The translations under genes and the position numbers were made by a program. Below, piece by piece: positions 6,976-13,674 of a DNA stretch of 14,621 nt (its first letter is position 1; each line of letters begins with the position of its first letter). The notes under the pieces were generated by a model. That model was not told where the DNA came from and did no database searches. It saw only the letters and a list, made by a program, of their open reading frames with translations. The stretch comes from Deltaproteobacteria bacterium (lineage in GTDB: Bacteria > Desulfobacterota > Dissulfuribacteria > Dissulfuribacterales > JALVPX01): NCBI GenBank assembly GCA_027031565.1, contig JALVPX010000122.1, positions 1 through 14,621 on the forward strand. The letters run 5' to 3'.

Positions 6976-8568
6976 TTAACCTTCCTGTCCAACGTTCGGA
7001 AATGATATGTGAAAGGCCGCTCCTCCCAGCTGTCCTTCTGCAACAAAGATAGCCCCGCCGTGAACCTCGACTATTCCCTTGGCAATGGCCAGGCCCAGGC
7101 CCATACCCTCGTGGCCGTTCTTGTTGTTGCCCCTGAAGAATTTTTGGAAGATCTTATGGCGTTCATTTTCAGGTATTCCTGGTCCGGCATCCTCTATTAT
7201 GACAACGACATCACCATGCTCACCGCGTTTAATTCTTACGTTTATTACACTGTCGGGTGGAGAAAAGGAGATAGCATTTGACAGAAGATTTATAAAGACC
7301 TGTTCCAGCCTTGATTGATCCCCTGAGATCACGGCATTTTCAATCTCTGTTTTTTGAGAAATCGATATATTCTTTTCGATGGCAAGGGAAGTGACCATGA
7401 ATATGGCGTCCTCCAGGAGTTCAAAAAGATCCAGTTCTTCCATGTGAAGTTCAAGACCGCCGCTTTCGATCTTTGCGATATCCAGCAGATCTTTCACCAT
7501 TTTTGAGAGTTTTTTGGTGTTGCGGTCAAGCATGTCAACATAAAGATGCAGATCCTCCCGGTCGATTTTCTTTTTAAGGAGGTCGGTTGCTCCTTTTATG
7601 GCGGTTATGGGTGTCTTGAGGTCATGTGTCACGTTGGAATAGAAATCTGAACGGTATTTTTCCGTTCGTTTCAGCTCCTCATATGCCTTGGACAATTCGG
7701 AAACGGCCTTTTGGACCTCATCTTCCAGGGCCTTCTGCTGTCCAGCCAAAGATTCAACCATCTGGTTGAAGCTTTTTCCAACACTTTTCCATTCATCGCT
7801 TTCTGTCAAATCAACCCTTGCCCTCATGTCACCCTTCCGGACGCGCTTGGCTGCGGTGTTGAGTCGGGCCAAGGGACTCAGGACAAACCTTTGCAGCATG
7901 ACAAACAGAAGGGCCACGCTCACAGCCAGGGCACCAGTCAAATAAAGAATCAGATATTCTTTGTTTTGTTGAAACTTGTCAAGCAAGGTTCCGGCTGAAA
8001 TGGAAACCGATATGCAGCCTGGGATCTGTTCGGGAAGAAGGCCTTGGTGACAGCTTGCACATTCGGTAGCAAAACTCAGTGGTGCTGCATATCGAAAAAG
8101 CCTTTTCCCATTTTTGGCTTCGGCTATCTTGAATACTTCCCGCTTGTAGGCGCTTCTTAGTTCATTTATCGCATGTTTTTCAAAATCGTCTGGAACGTGA
8201 TCTGGGTCCTTGGCATTCTTTACCGCTATGTGAATCGAATACGGAAGCCTTTTTTCTGCCATCTTAGCAAGCTGTTTTATGAACTCAGAGGGTGTCACCA
8301 GCGTGTACTTGTCACTGGTTTTTACATAAATGCCGCCTTGGGTCGAGATCCAGAGGCGTGAAAGAACTACATAGTGATATATGCCCAATGCCTGTCTTCG
8401 TAGTTGCTCGATCAGAAAGTTTTTCTGCTGGAAATTCATCCACATGAAGAATACTGTCCAGCAGACAGCAAGGATTGCGACCAGCAATAAGACTATTTTT
8501 TTTCCAAGCTTAGAAAACACCTTCAAGGATCCTGAAACCAGATTTATGCCTGACACCCGAAAAACCAT
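6976..8568 (-). CDS. Sensor histidine kinase with periplasmic haem-binding (Tll0287-like/DUF3365) domain
   Basis: A 530-residue membrane kinase. Order: TM1 (about 24-44); periplasmic sensor (45-205) with the DUF3365 pattern NAKDPDHVPDDFEKHAINEL, GKRLFRYAAPLS and a CxxCH c-type haem motif, C170-ASC-H174; TM2 (206-227); HAMP (about 228-280); coiled linker; HisKA with phospho-acceptor H315 in NVTHDLKTPITAIKG; HATPase with N box INLLSNAI (N427/N431), G1 DAGPGIP (460-466) and G2 GMGLGLA (488-494). A covalently bound haem would suit sensing of NO, nitrite, oxygen or redox state, but the ligand is unknown. The start is uncertain: ATG 8568 lacks a Shine-Dalgarno, while GTG 8520 (residue 17) has AGGA nine bases upstream and would directly precede TM1. 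The next gene is its response regulator. Confidence 0.88.
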   Translation of the reverse strand: MVFRVSGINLVSGSLKVFSKLGKKIVLLLVAILAVCWTVFFMWMNFQQKNFLIEQLRRQALGIYHYVVLSRLWISTQGGIYVKTSDKYTLVTPSEFIKQLAKMAEKRLPYSIHIAVKNAKDPDHVPDDFEKHAINELRSAYKREVFKIAEAKNGKRLFRYAAPLSFATECASCHQGLLPEQIPGCISVSISAGTLLDKFQQNKEYLILYLTGALAVSVALLFVMLQRFVLSPLARLNTAAKRVRKGDMRARVDLTESDEWKSVGKSFNQMVESLAGQQKALEDEVQKAVSELSKAYEELKRTEKYRSDFYSNVTHDLKTPITAIKGATDLLKKKIDREDLHLYVDMLDRNTKKLSKMVKDLLDIAKIESGGLELHMEELDLFELLEDAIFMVTSLAIEKNISISQKTEIENAVISGDQSRLEQVFINLLSNAISFSPPDSVINVRIKRGEHGDVVVIIEDAGPGIPENERHKIFQKFFRGNNKNGHEGMGLGLAIAKGIVEVHGGAIFVAEGQLGGAAFHISFPNVGQEG

Positions 8569-8639
8569 ATATCGTCAGGAATTTATGAAAAAACAGCAGA
8601 TTATTATATTAGTGCAGATCTATCAAAAAGGAAAGGAGC
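8569..8639 (-). promoter_or_regulatory. Intergenic segment before the kinase, with a possible -10 box
   Basis: This is a 71-base AT-rich gap between the DUF2207 gene and the kinase. On the minus strand a TATAAT lies at 8603-8608, about 35 bases before the kinase ATG. A TTGATA lies upstream but only 12 bases away, too near for a normal -35. No terminator hairpin with a T run was seen, so read-through from lemA and DUF2207 is also possible. Confidence 0.25.
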
Positions 8640-10583
8640 CTACCAGCCGCCTCCGCCGCCTCCGCCAGAACCCCCTCCCGAGAATCCGCCGCCTCCGCTG
8701 CCTGAGCGAGAAGAAGGTGGTGCTGCGGTTGTCAAAACCGAAGAGGTGAGGTCGGATCCCATTTTGGCAGCCACAACATTTGGATCGAAAAGGGGATAGG
8801 ATTTCCCTTGATACCATGCAGGCGAATATCCGGCGGCCATCTTGCCGCCCTCTGATATCTTCAGCAGTTTTGAGATGTTCTCGGCCCATTCCTGTTCCAC
8901 ATCAAGGGCAATTGCATAGGGCAGATATGTTTCAAACATCTTTATTGCCTGCCTGGGATTCTCCACGGATTTCATCCTTTCGGCCTCAGCAACTGTCAGG
9001 TACATCTTGAATCCCTCGATTTCATCCATGACTTTTCTTCCCAGGGCCGTGGGCGCCTTCAATAGGTGGTAGAAAAAGATGGAGGTGCCTATCGTTGCCA
9101 GGAGAACCACGATGGATAAGGTACTGGTAGACTCCTTGAAGAACACAAAGCCCATGATTTCTGCTGCTGCAAAAGGCAGGGCAAAGAGGCTAGCAGACAG
9201 TGCCTGGGCCTTGGTGGAGAAACCTGGCGCATGCACGGCATTGCGCCATCTGTTCAGCACCATTTTCAAGAGCATTGCCACACCTAGTGACCAGGCACCC
9301 AGCCAGGCGGTCATAAAGGCAGCCTGTGCCCTGTCGTTGGCAGTCAATATGATGAGCATCAAGCATACAAGGGCCATACCTGCTGCAGGGATCATGTAAC
9401 CCAAGTTTCGCCTGAAATAGATACCTTCATACTCCCCCTCAAGTCCTTTAGCCAGCTCGGACATGGCCCTTCGGAACCTGCTCTTTTTTTCCCTCCCGAG
9501 AATCACCTGCCTTGTTGTTTTGAACAAGATATCGAAGACCTTCTTTTCACCAGGTGAAAGGCTTCCAGTATCTGCACCATCATTCCTGGTCAAGACATAA
9601 TTGTTAAATTGTTCTCTAATGGTCAACACACCCTTTATAGCCATATCCACCAATGCAGCAGTCATCGCCTTTTGATCAAAACCCATATTTTTTACGAATC
9701 TAACTGCTGCTGGTGAAAGCCCTTCAGGGGGCTCAAATCTTGGCACTATGGTGCCAGGTTCTGGATCTTTACCTACCTTTGCCCAGGTAAAGAGCAGGTA
9801 GCCAAGGAAAAAAAGATAGGCTGCAAGCGGAGGCATCCCCCGCAGGTTGTCTTTCAGGAAAAGGCCAACTTTTTCAGCAGGGGTGGGCTCCAGTACATAA
9901 CCTTTTGGCCATGCCACGGCAATTGTGAGTCCCTCACCAGGCTTCAAGGGTCTGGTGGTCGCGAACAGGGGATTTCCTTCCAGATCATGTCCTATTATAA
10001 AATCCCTGCCTTTTGCACCCCTTGGCCCTGTATAGGCAGAACTCTGTAATTCATAGGCTCCCTCAGGCAGATGCACAACAGCAGAAACCTTTTCTATTAC
10101 AAAATTCCAGCCATTTCCTGTAACATTCCAGTAGATTTCGTCATAATCCTTGAAAAAACCAATCTGGCGATCTGTCTCATAGAGAATGGTATAGGTATAT
10201 ACACCAGGTTCAAGCAGAAATCCCTTTCTGCCTATATAGAGGCGTTTGCCGTTTCGGATATTCTTCAGGCGGTAGGGCTCGGCATAGCCGTTGCGTAGTA
10301 CCTCTAATATCTTGAGGCTGACCCGGTAATCGTTTCCAAATCGATCCTTGTATGAAGTAGGAAAATCCCTGTAGATACCGTGCCTGATCTCACGGCCGGC
10401 GGCTGAAACCGTTATCTCTTCCTGCACCAGCAAGGAGCCGTTGGCCTGTATGGTGATGTCAGACTTGAACTCCTTTATGCGTTCGTCCAGATTGGTGGAG
10501 CCAAGGCATGGTTCCAAATGCAGAACAACAGGACTGAGAAAACATGCAAGCAGGACAAAGGCCTTGAAATATTTGTTCAGCAT
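8640..10583 (-). CDS. DUF2207 domain membrane protein with glycine-rich C-terminus
   Basis: A 647-residue envelope protein of unknown biochemical role. An N-terminal signal peptide or anchor (1-29) precedes an extracytoplasmic beta-rich DUF2207 domain (about 33-235) with ITIQANGSLLVQEEITV and GIYRDFP. A membrane segment follows at 251-269, then a cytoplasmic part with FEPPEGLSPA, four more hydrophobic segments (about 396-414, 423-442, 460-481, 487-507), and the family motif GRKVMDEIEGFKMYL (515-529). The tail from residue 627 is almost only Gly and Ser and ends in Trp, as in many members. The ATG lies six bases after the lemA stop, with AGGG overlapping that stop. LemA next to DUF2207 is a widespread conserved pair; membrane or envelope homeostasis is the usual guess. 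Function here is not established. Confidence 0.85.
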   Translation of the reverse strand: MLNKYFKAFVLLACFLSPVVLHLEPCLGSTNLDERIKEFKSDITIQANGSLLVQEEITVSAAGREIRHGIYRDFPTSYKDRFGNDYRVSLKILEVLRNGYAEPYRLKNIRNGKRLYIGRKGFLLEPGVYTYTILYETDRQIGFFKDYDEIYWNVTGNGWNFVIEKVSAVVHLPEGAYELQSSAYTGPRGAKGRDFIIGHDLEGNPLFATTRPLKPGEGLTIAVAWPKGYVLEPTPAEKVGLFLKDNLRGMPPLAAYLFFLGYLLFTWAKVGKDPEPGTIVPRFEPPEGLSPAAVRFVKNMGFDQKAMTAALVDMAIKGVLTIREQFNNYVLTRNDGADTGSLSPGEKKVFDILFKTTRQVILGREKKSRFRRAMSELAKGLEGEYEGIYFRRNLGYMIPAAGMALVCLMLIILTANDRAQAAFMTAWLGAWSLGVAMLLKMVLNRWRNAVHAPGFSTKAQALSASLFALPFAAAEIMGFVFFKESTSTLSIVVLLATIGTSIFFYHLLKAPTALGRKVMDEIEGFKMYLTVAEAERMKSVENPRQAIKMFETYLPYAIALDVEQEWAENISKLLKISEGGKMAAGYSPAWYQGKSYPLFDPNVVAAKMGSDLTSSVLTTAAPPSSRSGSGGGGFSGGGSGGGGGGGW

Positions 10584-10589
10584 GCGTCC

Positions 10590-11156
10590 CTACGTTGTCT
10601 TGAACTCAACCTTTGGAAGGGCCCTGTCACCCTCATCTTCAATCTCAAAAAATTCGCGCTTCTTAAATCCGAATCTAGAGGCAATGACAGAATTTGGAAA
10701 TGACTCAATCCCAATGTTGAGGTTGCGGACTGTGCCATTATAATAACGCCTGGCCATCTGGATTTGATCTTCGATCTCGGCAAGCTTGCCCTGCAGGTCC
10801 AAAAAATTTTGGTTTGCCTTCAGTTCCGGATAGTTTTCCGCTACTGCAAACAGATTGCCCAGGGAGCGGCTCAGGGCAGCTTCGGCCTTTATGCGCTCGT
10901 CAAAGCCTGCGGCTCCCATGGTCTTTGCCCTCAATTCGGTGATCTTGGAAAGCAATTCCCTCTCGTGATCCATGTAACCCTTTACCGTATTAACCAGATT
11001 GGGTATCAGGTCTGCCCTGCGTTTCAACTGAACATCGATTCCGCTCCATGCTTCTTCAGCAAGGTTTCTGAGCTTTACCAGCTTGTTGTAAACGCCTATA
11101 CCCCACAGAATCAGCAGGACTGGTATTGCCAGCAGGACTGCAAGTAGCAAACTCAT
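10590..11156 (-). CDS. lemA: LemA family protein
   Basis: A 188-residue protein with an N-terminal membrane helix (about 2-21) and a coiled, all-helical domain. The family signatures are clear: YNKLVKLRNLAEEAWSGIDV (about 23-42), QLKRRADLIPNLVNTVKGY, FAVAENYPELKANQNFLDLQ, then ARRYYNGTVRNLNIGIESFP and a C-terminal FGFKKREFFE. AAGGAGAT sits eight bases before the ATG. LemA proteins are membrane-anchored by the N-terminal helix; their biochemical role is unsettled and they should not be confused with the unrelated kinase LemA/GacS. The gene is immediately followed by a DUF2207 gene on the same strand, a common pairing, so the two are probably one transcript. Confidence 0.92.
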   Translation of the reverse strand: MSLLLAVLLAIPVLLILWGIGVYNKLVKLRNLAEEAWSGIDVQLKRRADLIPNLVNTVKGYMDHERELLSKITELRAKTMGAAGFDERIKAEAALSRSLGNLFAVAENYPELKANQNFLDLQGKLAEIEDQIQMARRYYNGTVRNLNIGIESFPNSVIASRFGFKKREFFEIEDEGDRALPKVEFKTT

Positions 11157-11375
11157 ATTGATTCATCTCCTTAAGACACGTTTTAAAGGGATACCTTAGT
11201 TTAAAAGGTGCGCTGCTTCAACACTGCAGCTTTAGGTAAGATGTGGCCATGAATTAATGGACCATACCTTTGGTTGTCTGGTGCAGTTTCCAGACAGCTT
11301 TGGTACAGGTTAGGCTCGCATCCGATGGAATCAGGAATAACTGGGTTTGGTTTGGTACGGAAAGCCCGGGTGCAG
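11157..11375. other. Non-coding segment upstream of lemA
   Basis: About 219 bases lie between the lemA start and the tRNA terminator, with no convincing gene. It should hold the lemA promoter on the minus strand; the best pair I found (TTGAAG, 17-base spacer, TAAGGT) is weak. It contains a perfect 7-bp inverted repeat at 11275-11296 and two copies of TTTGGTAC (11299-11306 and 11351-11358). I recognise no riboswitch. Confidence 0.5.
11275..11296. repeat. Perfect inverted repeat upstream of lemA
   Basis: TGTCTGG (11275-11281) and CCAGACA (11290-11296) are exact reverse complements separated by 8 bases. No T run follows on either strand, so it is more likely an operator or RNA hairpin than a terminator. 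It lies about 120 bases upstream of the lemA ATG. Confidence 0.45.
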
Positions 11376-11411
11376 TTAAAAAAAGGGGTTACACGCTTTC
11401 TATAACCCCTT
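11376..11411 (-). terminator. Rho-independent terminator of tRNA-Lys
   Basis: On the minus strand AAGGGGTTA (11411-11403) pairs perfectly with TAACCCCTT (11391-11383) around an 11-base loop, and a run of seven Ts follows (11384-11378). It begins 11 bases after the tRNA 3' end, so the tRNA is a single-gene transcript. Confidence 0.88.
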
Positions 11412-11422
11412 GAAATTACTCT

Positions 11423-11498
11423 TGGTGGGCCGTCAGGGTCTCGAACCCCGAACCTACTGATTAAGAGTCAGTTGCTCTACCAATTGAGCTAACGGCCC
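11423..11498 (-). tRNA. tRNA-Lys (anticodon CTT)
   Basis: A 76-base tRNA with encoded CCA (minus-strand end at 11423). The acceptor stem GGGCCGT (11498-11492) pairs with ACGGCCC (11433-11427). The D arm is TAGCTCAATTGGTAGAGCA. The anticodon stem ACTGA/TCAGT encloses loop CTCTTAA, giving anticodon CTT for lysine AAG codons. The T arm is CGGGG-TTCGAGA-CCCTG with one G-T pair. It has its own promoter and terminator. Confidence 0.97.
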
Positions 11499-11687
11499 CA
11501 AAGCGGCTTTTATCTAACCCCATTTTGAATTCGTGTCAAGAAGCAGCAATTTTGTTAAAAGGCCATGCTTCACGAAAACCCGTCTTGTTAGCCGTCTCTG
11601 AATATTGTTGATGAATTGACCAATCCACGCACAATTTTCCAATACCCATGGCGTATGGCCCTGAAATCGTGTTACGAAAATTATAAT
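11499..11687. other. Divergent intergenic region between tRNA-Lys and the nik operon
   Basis: No gene is supported here. Its left end holds the minus-strand tRNA promoter and its right end runs into the plus-strand nik promoter. Between them (about 11540-11668) I see nothing beyond short AT-rich stretches. Confidence 0.6.
11511..11539 (-). promoter_or_regulatory. Sigma-70-type promoter of tRNA-Lys
   Basis: On the minus strand a consensus TTGACA (11539-11534) is followed by a 17-base spacer and TAGATA (11516-11511). Transcription would begin near 11504, only a few bases before the mature tRNA 5' end at 11498. This is one of the best promoter matches in the window. Confidence 0.82.
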
Positions 11688-11697
11688 TTGACTACAC
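11669..11697. promoter_or_regulatory. Imperfect dyad over the nik promoter, possible NikR operator
   Basis: GTGTTAC (11669-11675) and ACTACAC (11691-11697) form an interrupted dyad whose outer four bases match exactly. NikR operators in deltaproteobacteria are, as I recall, GTGTTAC with GTAACAC at 13-14 bases spacing; here the spacing is 15 and the right half matches only 4 of 7. It overlaps the -35 box at 11688-11693, as a repressor site would. Confidence 0.28.
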
Positions 11698-11716
11698 TAA
11701 GGCTTGAAAGTATATT
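11688..11716 (+). promoter_or_regulatory. Sigma-70-type promoter of the nikK-nikML-nikQ-nikO operon
   Basis: TTGACT (11688-11693), a 17-base spacer and TATATT (11711-11716) make a strong promoter. Initiation near 11722 leaves a leader of only about 20 bases, too short for a riboswitch. The ribosome site GAGGGAGGA (11727-11735 area) sits just before the ATG at 11742. Confidence 0.78.
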
Positions 11717-11741
11717 TTGAAAAAAGAGGGAGGATTGTTCC

Positions 11742-12521
11742 ATGCCATCTCTGTTATCAAGAACGCTTCTGGGCGCCCTTTTTTTTGTATTCCTTGAGAG
11801 CTCGTCCCTCTTTGCCCACTTTGGGGTTGTCAAACCGGAAATTGACATTGTAAGCACCAGGGACCAGTCACAAATAAACCTGATGGTTGCCTTTATGCAT
11901 CCCTTTGAACAAACTTACATGCACATGGAACGGCCAAAGAGATTCGGGGTAGCGGTCAAAGGAGCGCTCATCGATCTCACAACAAGGCTGAGGCCTGTGA
12001 GTAGCGTAAATGGTATGCGCTACTGGTCACTGGACTACAAAATTCCAGGTCCTGGGCTCTACTGGTTTTTCGTAGAGCCTCAGCCATATTGGGAGAAGGC
12101 GGAAAACGCCTTTATTCAGCATCTTACCAAGGTGGCAGTCAGCGCCTATGGGATCGAATCGGGCTGGGAAAAGCCTATCGGCCTGTTGGTGGAGATTGTG
12201 CCGTCGGTTCGCCCCTTTGCATTATGGACAGGAAATACCTTTTGCGGTCAAGTCTTGTACAAGGGCAAGCCGAGGCCAGGATGTAGTGTAGAAGTGGAAT
12301 ATTTCAATGAGAACAAAAGAGTGCATGCTCCGGATGCCTCCTACATCACGCAGACCTTGGTCACAGATGAAAACGGAAGATTCTGCTACTCCATGCCCAG
12401 GGCCGGCTGGTGGGGCTTTGCCGCCTTGCTGGAATCGGAAAAGGGACTGGAGCAAAATGGCATAAAAGCAGACCTTGAACTGGGCGGGGTAATCTGGATC
12501 CATGCAAGGGACATGAAATAG
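11742..12521 (+). CDS. nikK: NikK-type DUF4198 periplasmic accessory protein of a nickel ECF transporter
   Basis: A 259-residue protein with a Sec signal peptide whose likely cleavage site follows SSLFA (residue 25), leaving an N-terminal His26 (HFGVVKPE). The body is beta-rich, with DENGRFCYSMPRAGWWGFAALLE near the C-terminus, a transthyretin/carboxypeptidase-regulatory-like element typical of DUF4198. DUF4198 proteins next to CbiM-like genes are called NikK in comparative studies of nickel transporters. It probably binds or delivers metal in the periplasm for the NikM permease, though this is inference. A strong promoter and a good ribosome site (GAGGGAGGA) precede the ATG, and only one base separates its stop from the NikM fusion gene. 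It is therefore the first gene of the operon. Confidence 0.78.
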   Translation: MPSLLSRTLLGALFFVFLESSSLFAHFGVVKPEIDIVSTRDQSQINLMVAFMHPFEQTYMHMERPKRFGVAVKGALIDLTTRLRPVSSVNGMRYWSLDYKIPGPGLYWFFVEPQPYWEKAENAFIQHLTKVAVSAYGIESGWEKPIGLLVEIVPSVRPFALWTGNTFCGQVLYKGKPRPGCSVEVEYFNENKRVHAPDASYITQTLVTDENGRFCYSMPRAGWWGFAALLESEKGLEQNGIKADLELGGVIWIHARDMK

Positions 12522-12522
12522 T

Positions 12523-13674
12523 ATGCACATCTCTGAAGGGATATTGAGCCCCGGGATTCTGCTTGCCGGGGCGCTGGTCAGTGCCGGCGGCATTGGAATA
12601 GGGCTGAAACGGATGTCTGAGCGCGATGTGCCTGCAGCCGCCCTGATGACAGCCTTTTTCTTTGTCGGTTCTCTAGTGCACATCCCCATAGGCCCTGCAA
12701 GCGGGCACCTGGTGTTGAACGGGCTCCTGGGGCTCGTTTTGGGATGGAAGGCATGGCCTGCCATCTTCGTGGCCCTGGTGCTCCAGGCAGTGCTTTTCCA
12801 GTTCGGAGGCATAACCACCCTGGGCGTCAATACGTGTATCATTGCCTTGCCAGGAGTGGTATTCGGCCTTGCGGCCAACCATCTCATCACCAGGTTAAGC
12901 CAGCGGTTAAAGCTCATCGCAGCGGGTAGTGCAGCGGCCCTTTCGGTCTTATCCAGCGCCTTGCTGGCAGCTATGGTGCTTTACATGACTGGTGAGGGCT
13001 TCGAGGCGCCTGCCAGGCTCCTCATCCTGTCCCACATACCCATAGCAGTAGTGGAAGGAATCGTCACCGCCTTTATCTGCAGTTTCATCTTGAAGGTCAA
13101 GCCGGAGATCTTTTCGAGGCAAGCAGCTATGGTCGTGATCATCGTTATACCCTTACTCACGCTTGCTCCCTTCTCAGCCTATGCGCACAGGGTAAACATC
13201 TTTGCCCTGATCAAAGGTGAATACCTTCAAGGCGAGGGCTACTTTTCATCGGGCAGAAAATGTGCCGGATGCCGGGTCGTCTTGTACGACTCAAAGGGAA
13301 GAAAAATTGGTGAAACCGAAACAGATGAAAATGGCATGTTCAGATTCAAATGCCCCGGCACAGAGGAGAAGATCAGGCTGGTGCTTGATGCAGGAACAGG
13401 CCACCGGGCTGAAACCGAAGTCGATCTCAAAATTGGTGAGGAAAAGGGTGGACCAAGGCCAGTCGCCCATGCTGCTTATCCAGGTATCAGGCAAGGGAAG
13501 GACGCCCATTCCCTTGAAGAGATCCTGGACCGCAAATTGGAACCCTTGTACAGGGAATTAAAGGAACTGAGAAAGGATCAGGAAAAGACAACCTTTAAGG
13601 ACGTGGCCTCGGGCCTTGGCTATATTTTCGGCCTGATGGGGCTTGCACTATACGGGTTTGGAAGAAGGAAATGA
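12523..13674 (+). CDS. nikM: NikM-NikL fusion: CbiM-family metal-binding permease joined to NikL-type periplasmic domain
   Basis: A 383-residue protein. Residues 1-200 are a CbiM/NikM substrate-specific component: MHISEGILSPG at the N-terminus (Met1/His2 belong to the metal site of characterised NikM), IPIGPASGHLVLNGLLG with His62, and several membrane helices. A further hydrophobic stretch (202-221) ends in a signal-peptidase-like SAYA before H222. Residues 222-300 match the NikL domain: HRVNIFALIKGEYLQGEGYF, a transthyretin-like TDENGMFRFKC and LVLDAGTGHRAE. A charged coiled region (about 328-355) and a C-terminal membrane helix (about 362-378) follow. NikL is usually a separate gene. CbiN, the cobalt-specific partner, is absent, which favours nickel. 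The start is one base after the nikK stop; the stop overlaps nikQ (ATGA). Confidence 0.85.
   Translation: MHISEGILSPGILLAGALVSAGGIGIGLKRMSERDVPAAALMTAFFFVGSLVHIPIGPASGHLVLNGLLGLVLGWKAWPAIFVALVLQAVLFQFGGITTLGVNTCIIALPGVVFGLAANHLITRLSQRLKLIAAGSAAALSVLSSALLAAMVLYMTGEGFEAPARLLILSHIPIAVVEGIVTAFICSFILKVKPEIFSRQAAMVVIIVIPLLTLAPFSAYAHRVNIFALIKGEYLQGEGYFSSGRKCAGCRVVLYDSKGRKIGETETDENGMFRFKCPGTEEKIRLVLDAGTGHRAETEVDLKIGEEKGGPRPVAHAAYPGIRQGKDAHSLEEILDRKLEPLYRELKELRKDQEKTTFKDVASGLGYIFGLMGLALYGFGRRK

Noticed and set aside
11499..11741. Cobalamin or nickel/cobalt riboswitch before the nik operon
   Set aside because: The promoter at 11688-11716 leaves a leader of about 20 bases, and no conserved riboswitch core was seen.
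12222..12917. Minus-strand reading frame of 231 codons across nikK and nikM
   Set aside because: It is antisense to two recognised genes, and its low-complexity Pro/Arg-rich product shows no family features.
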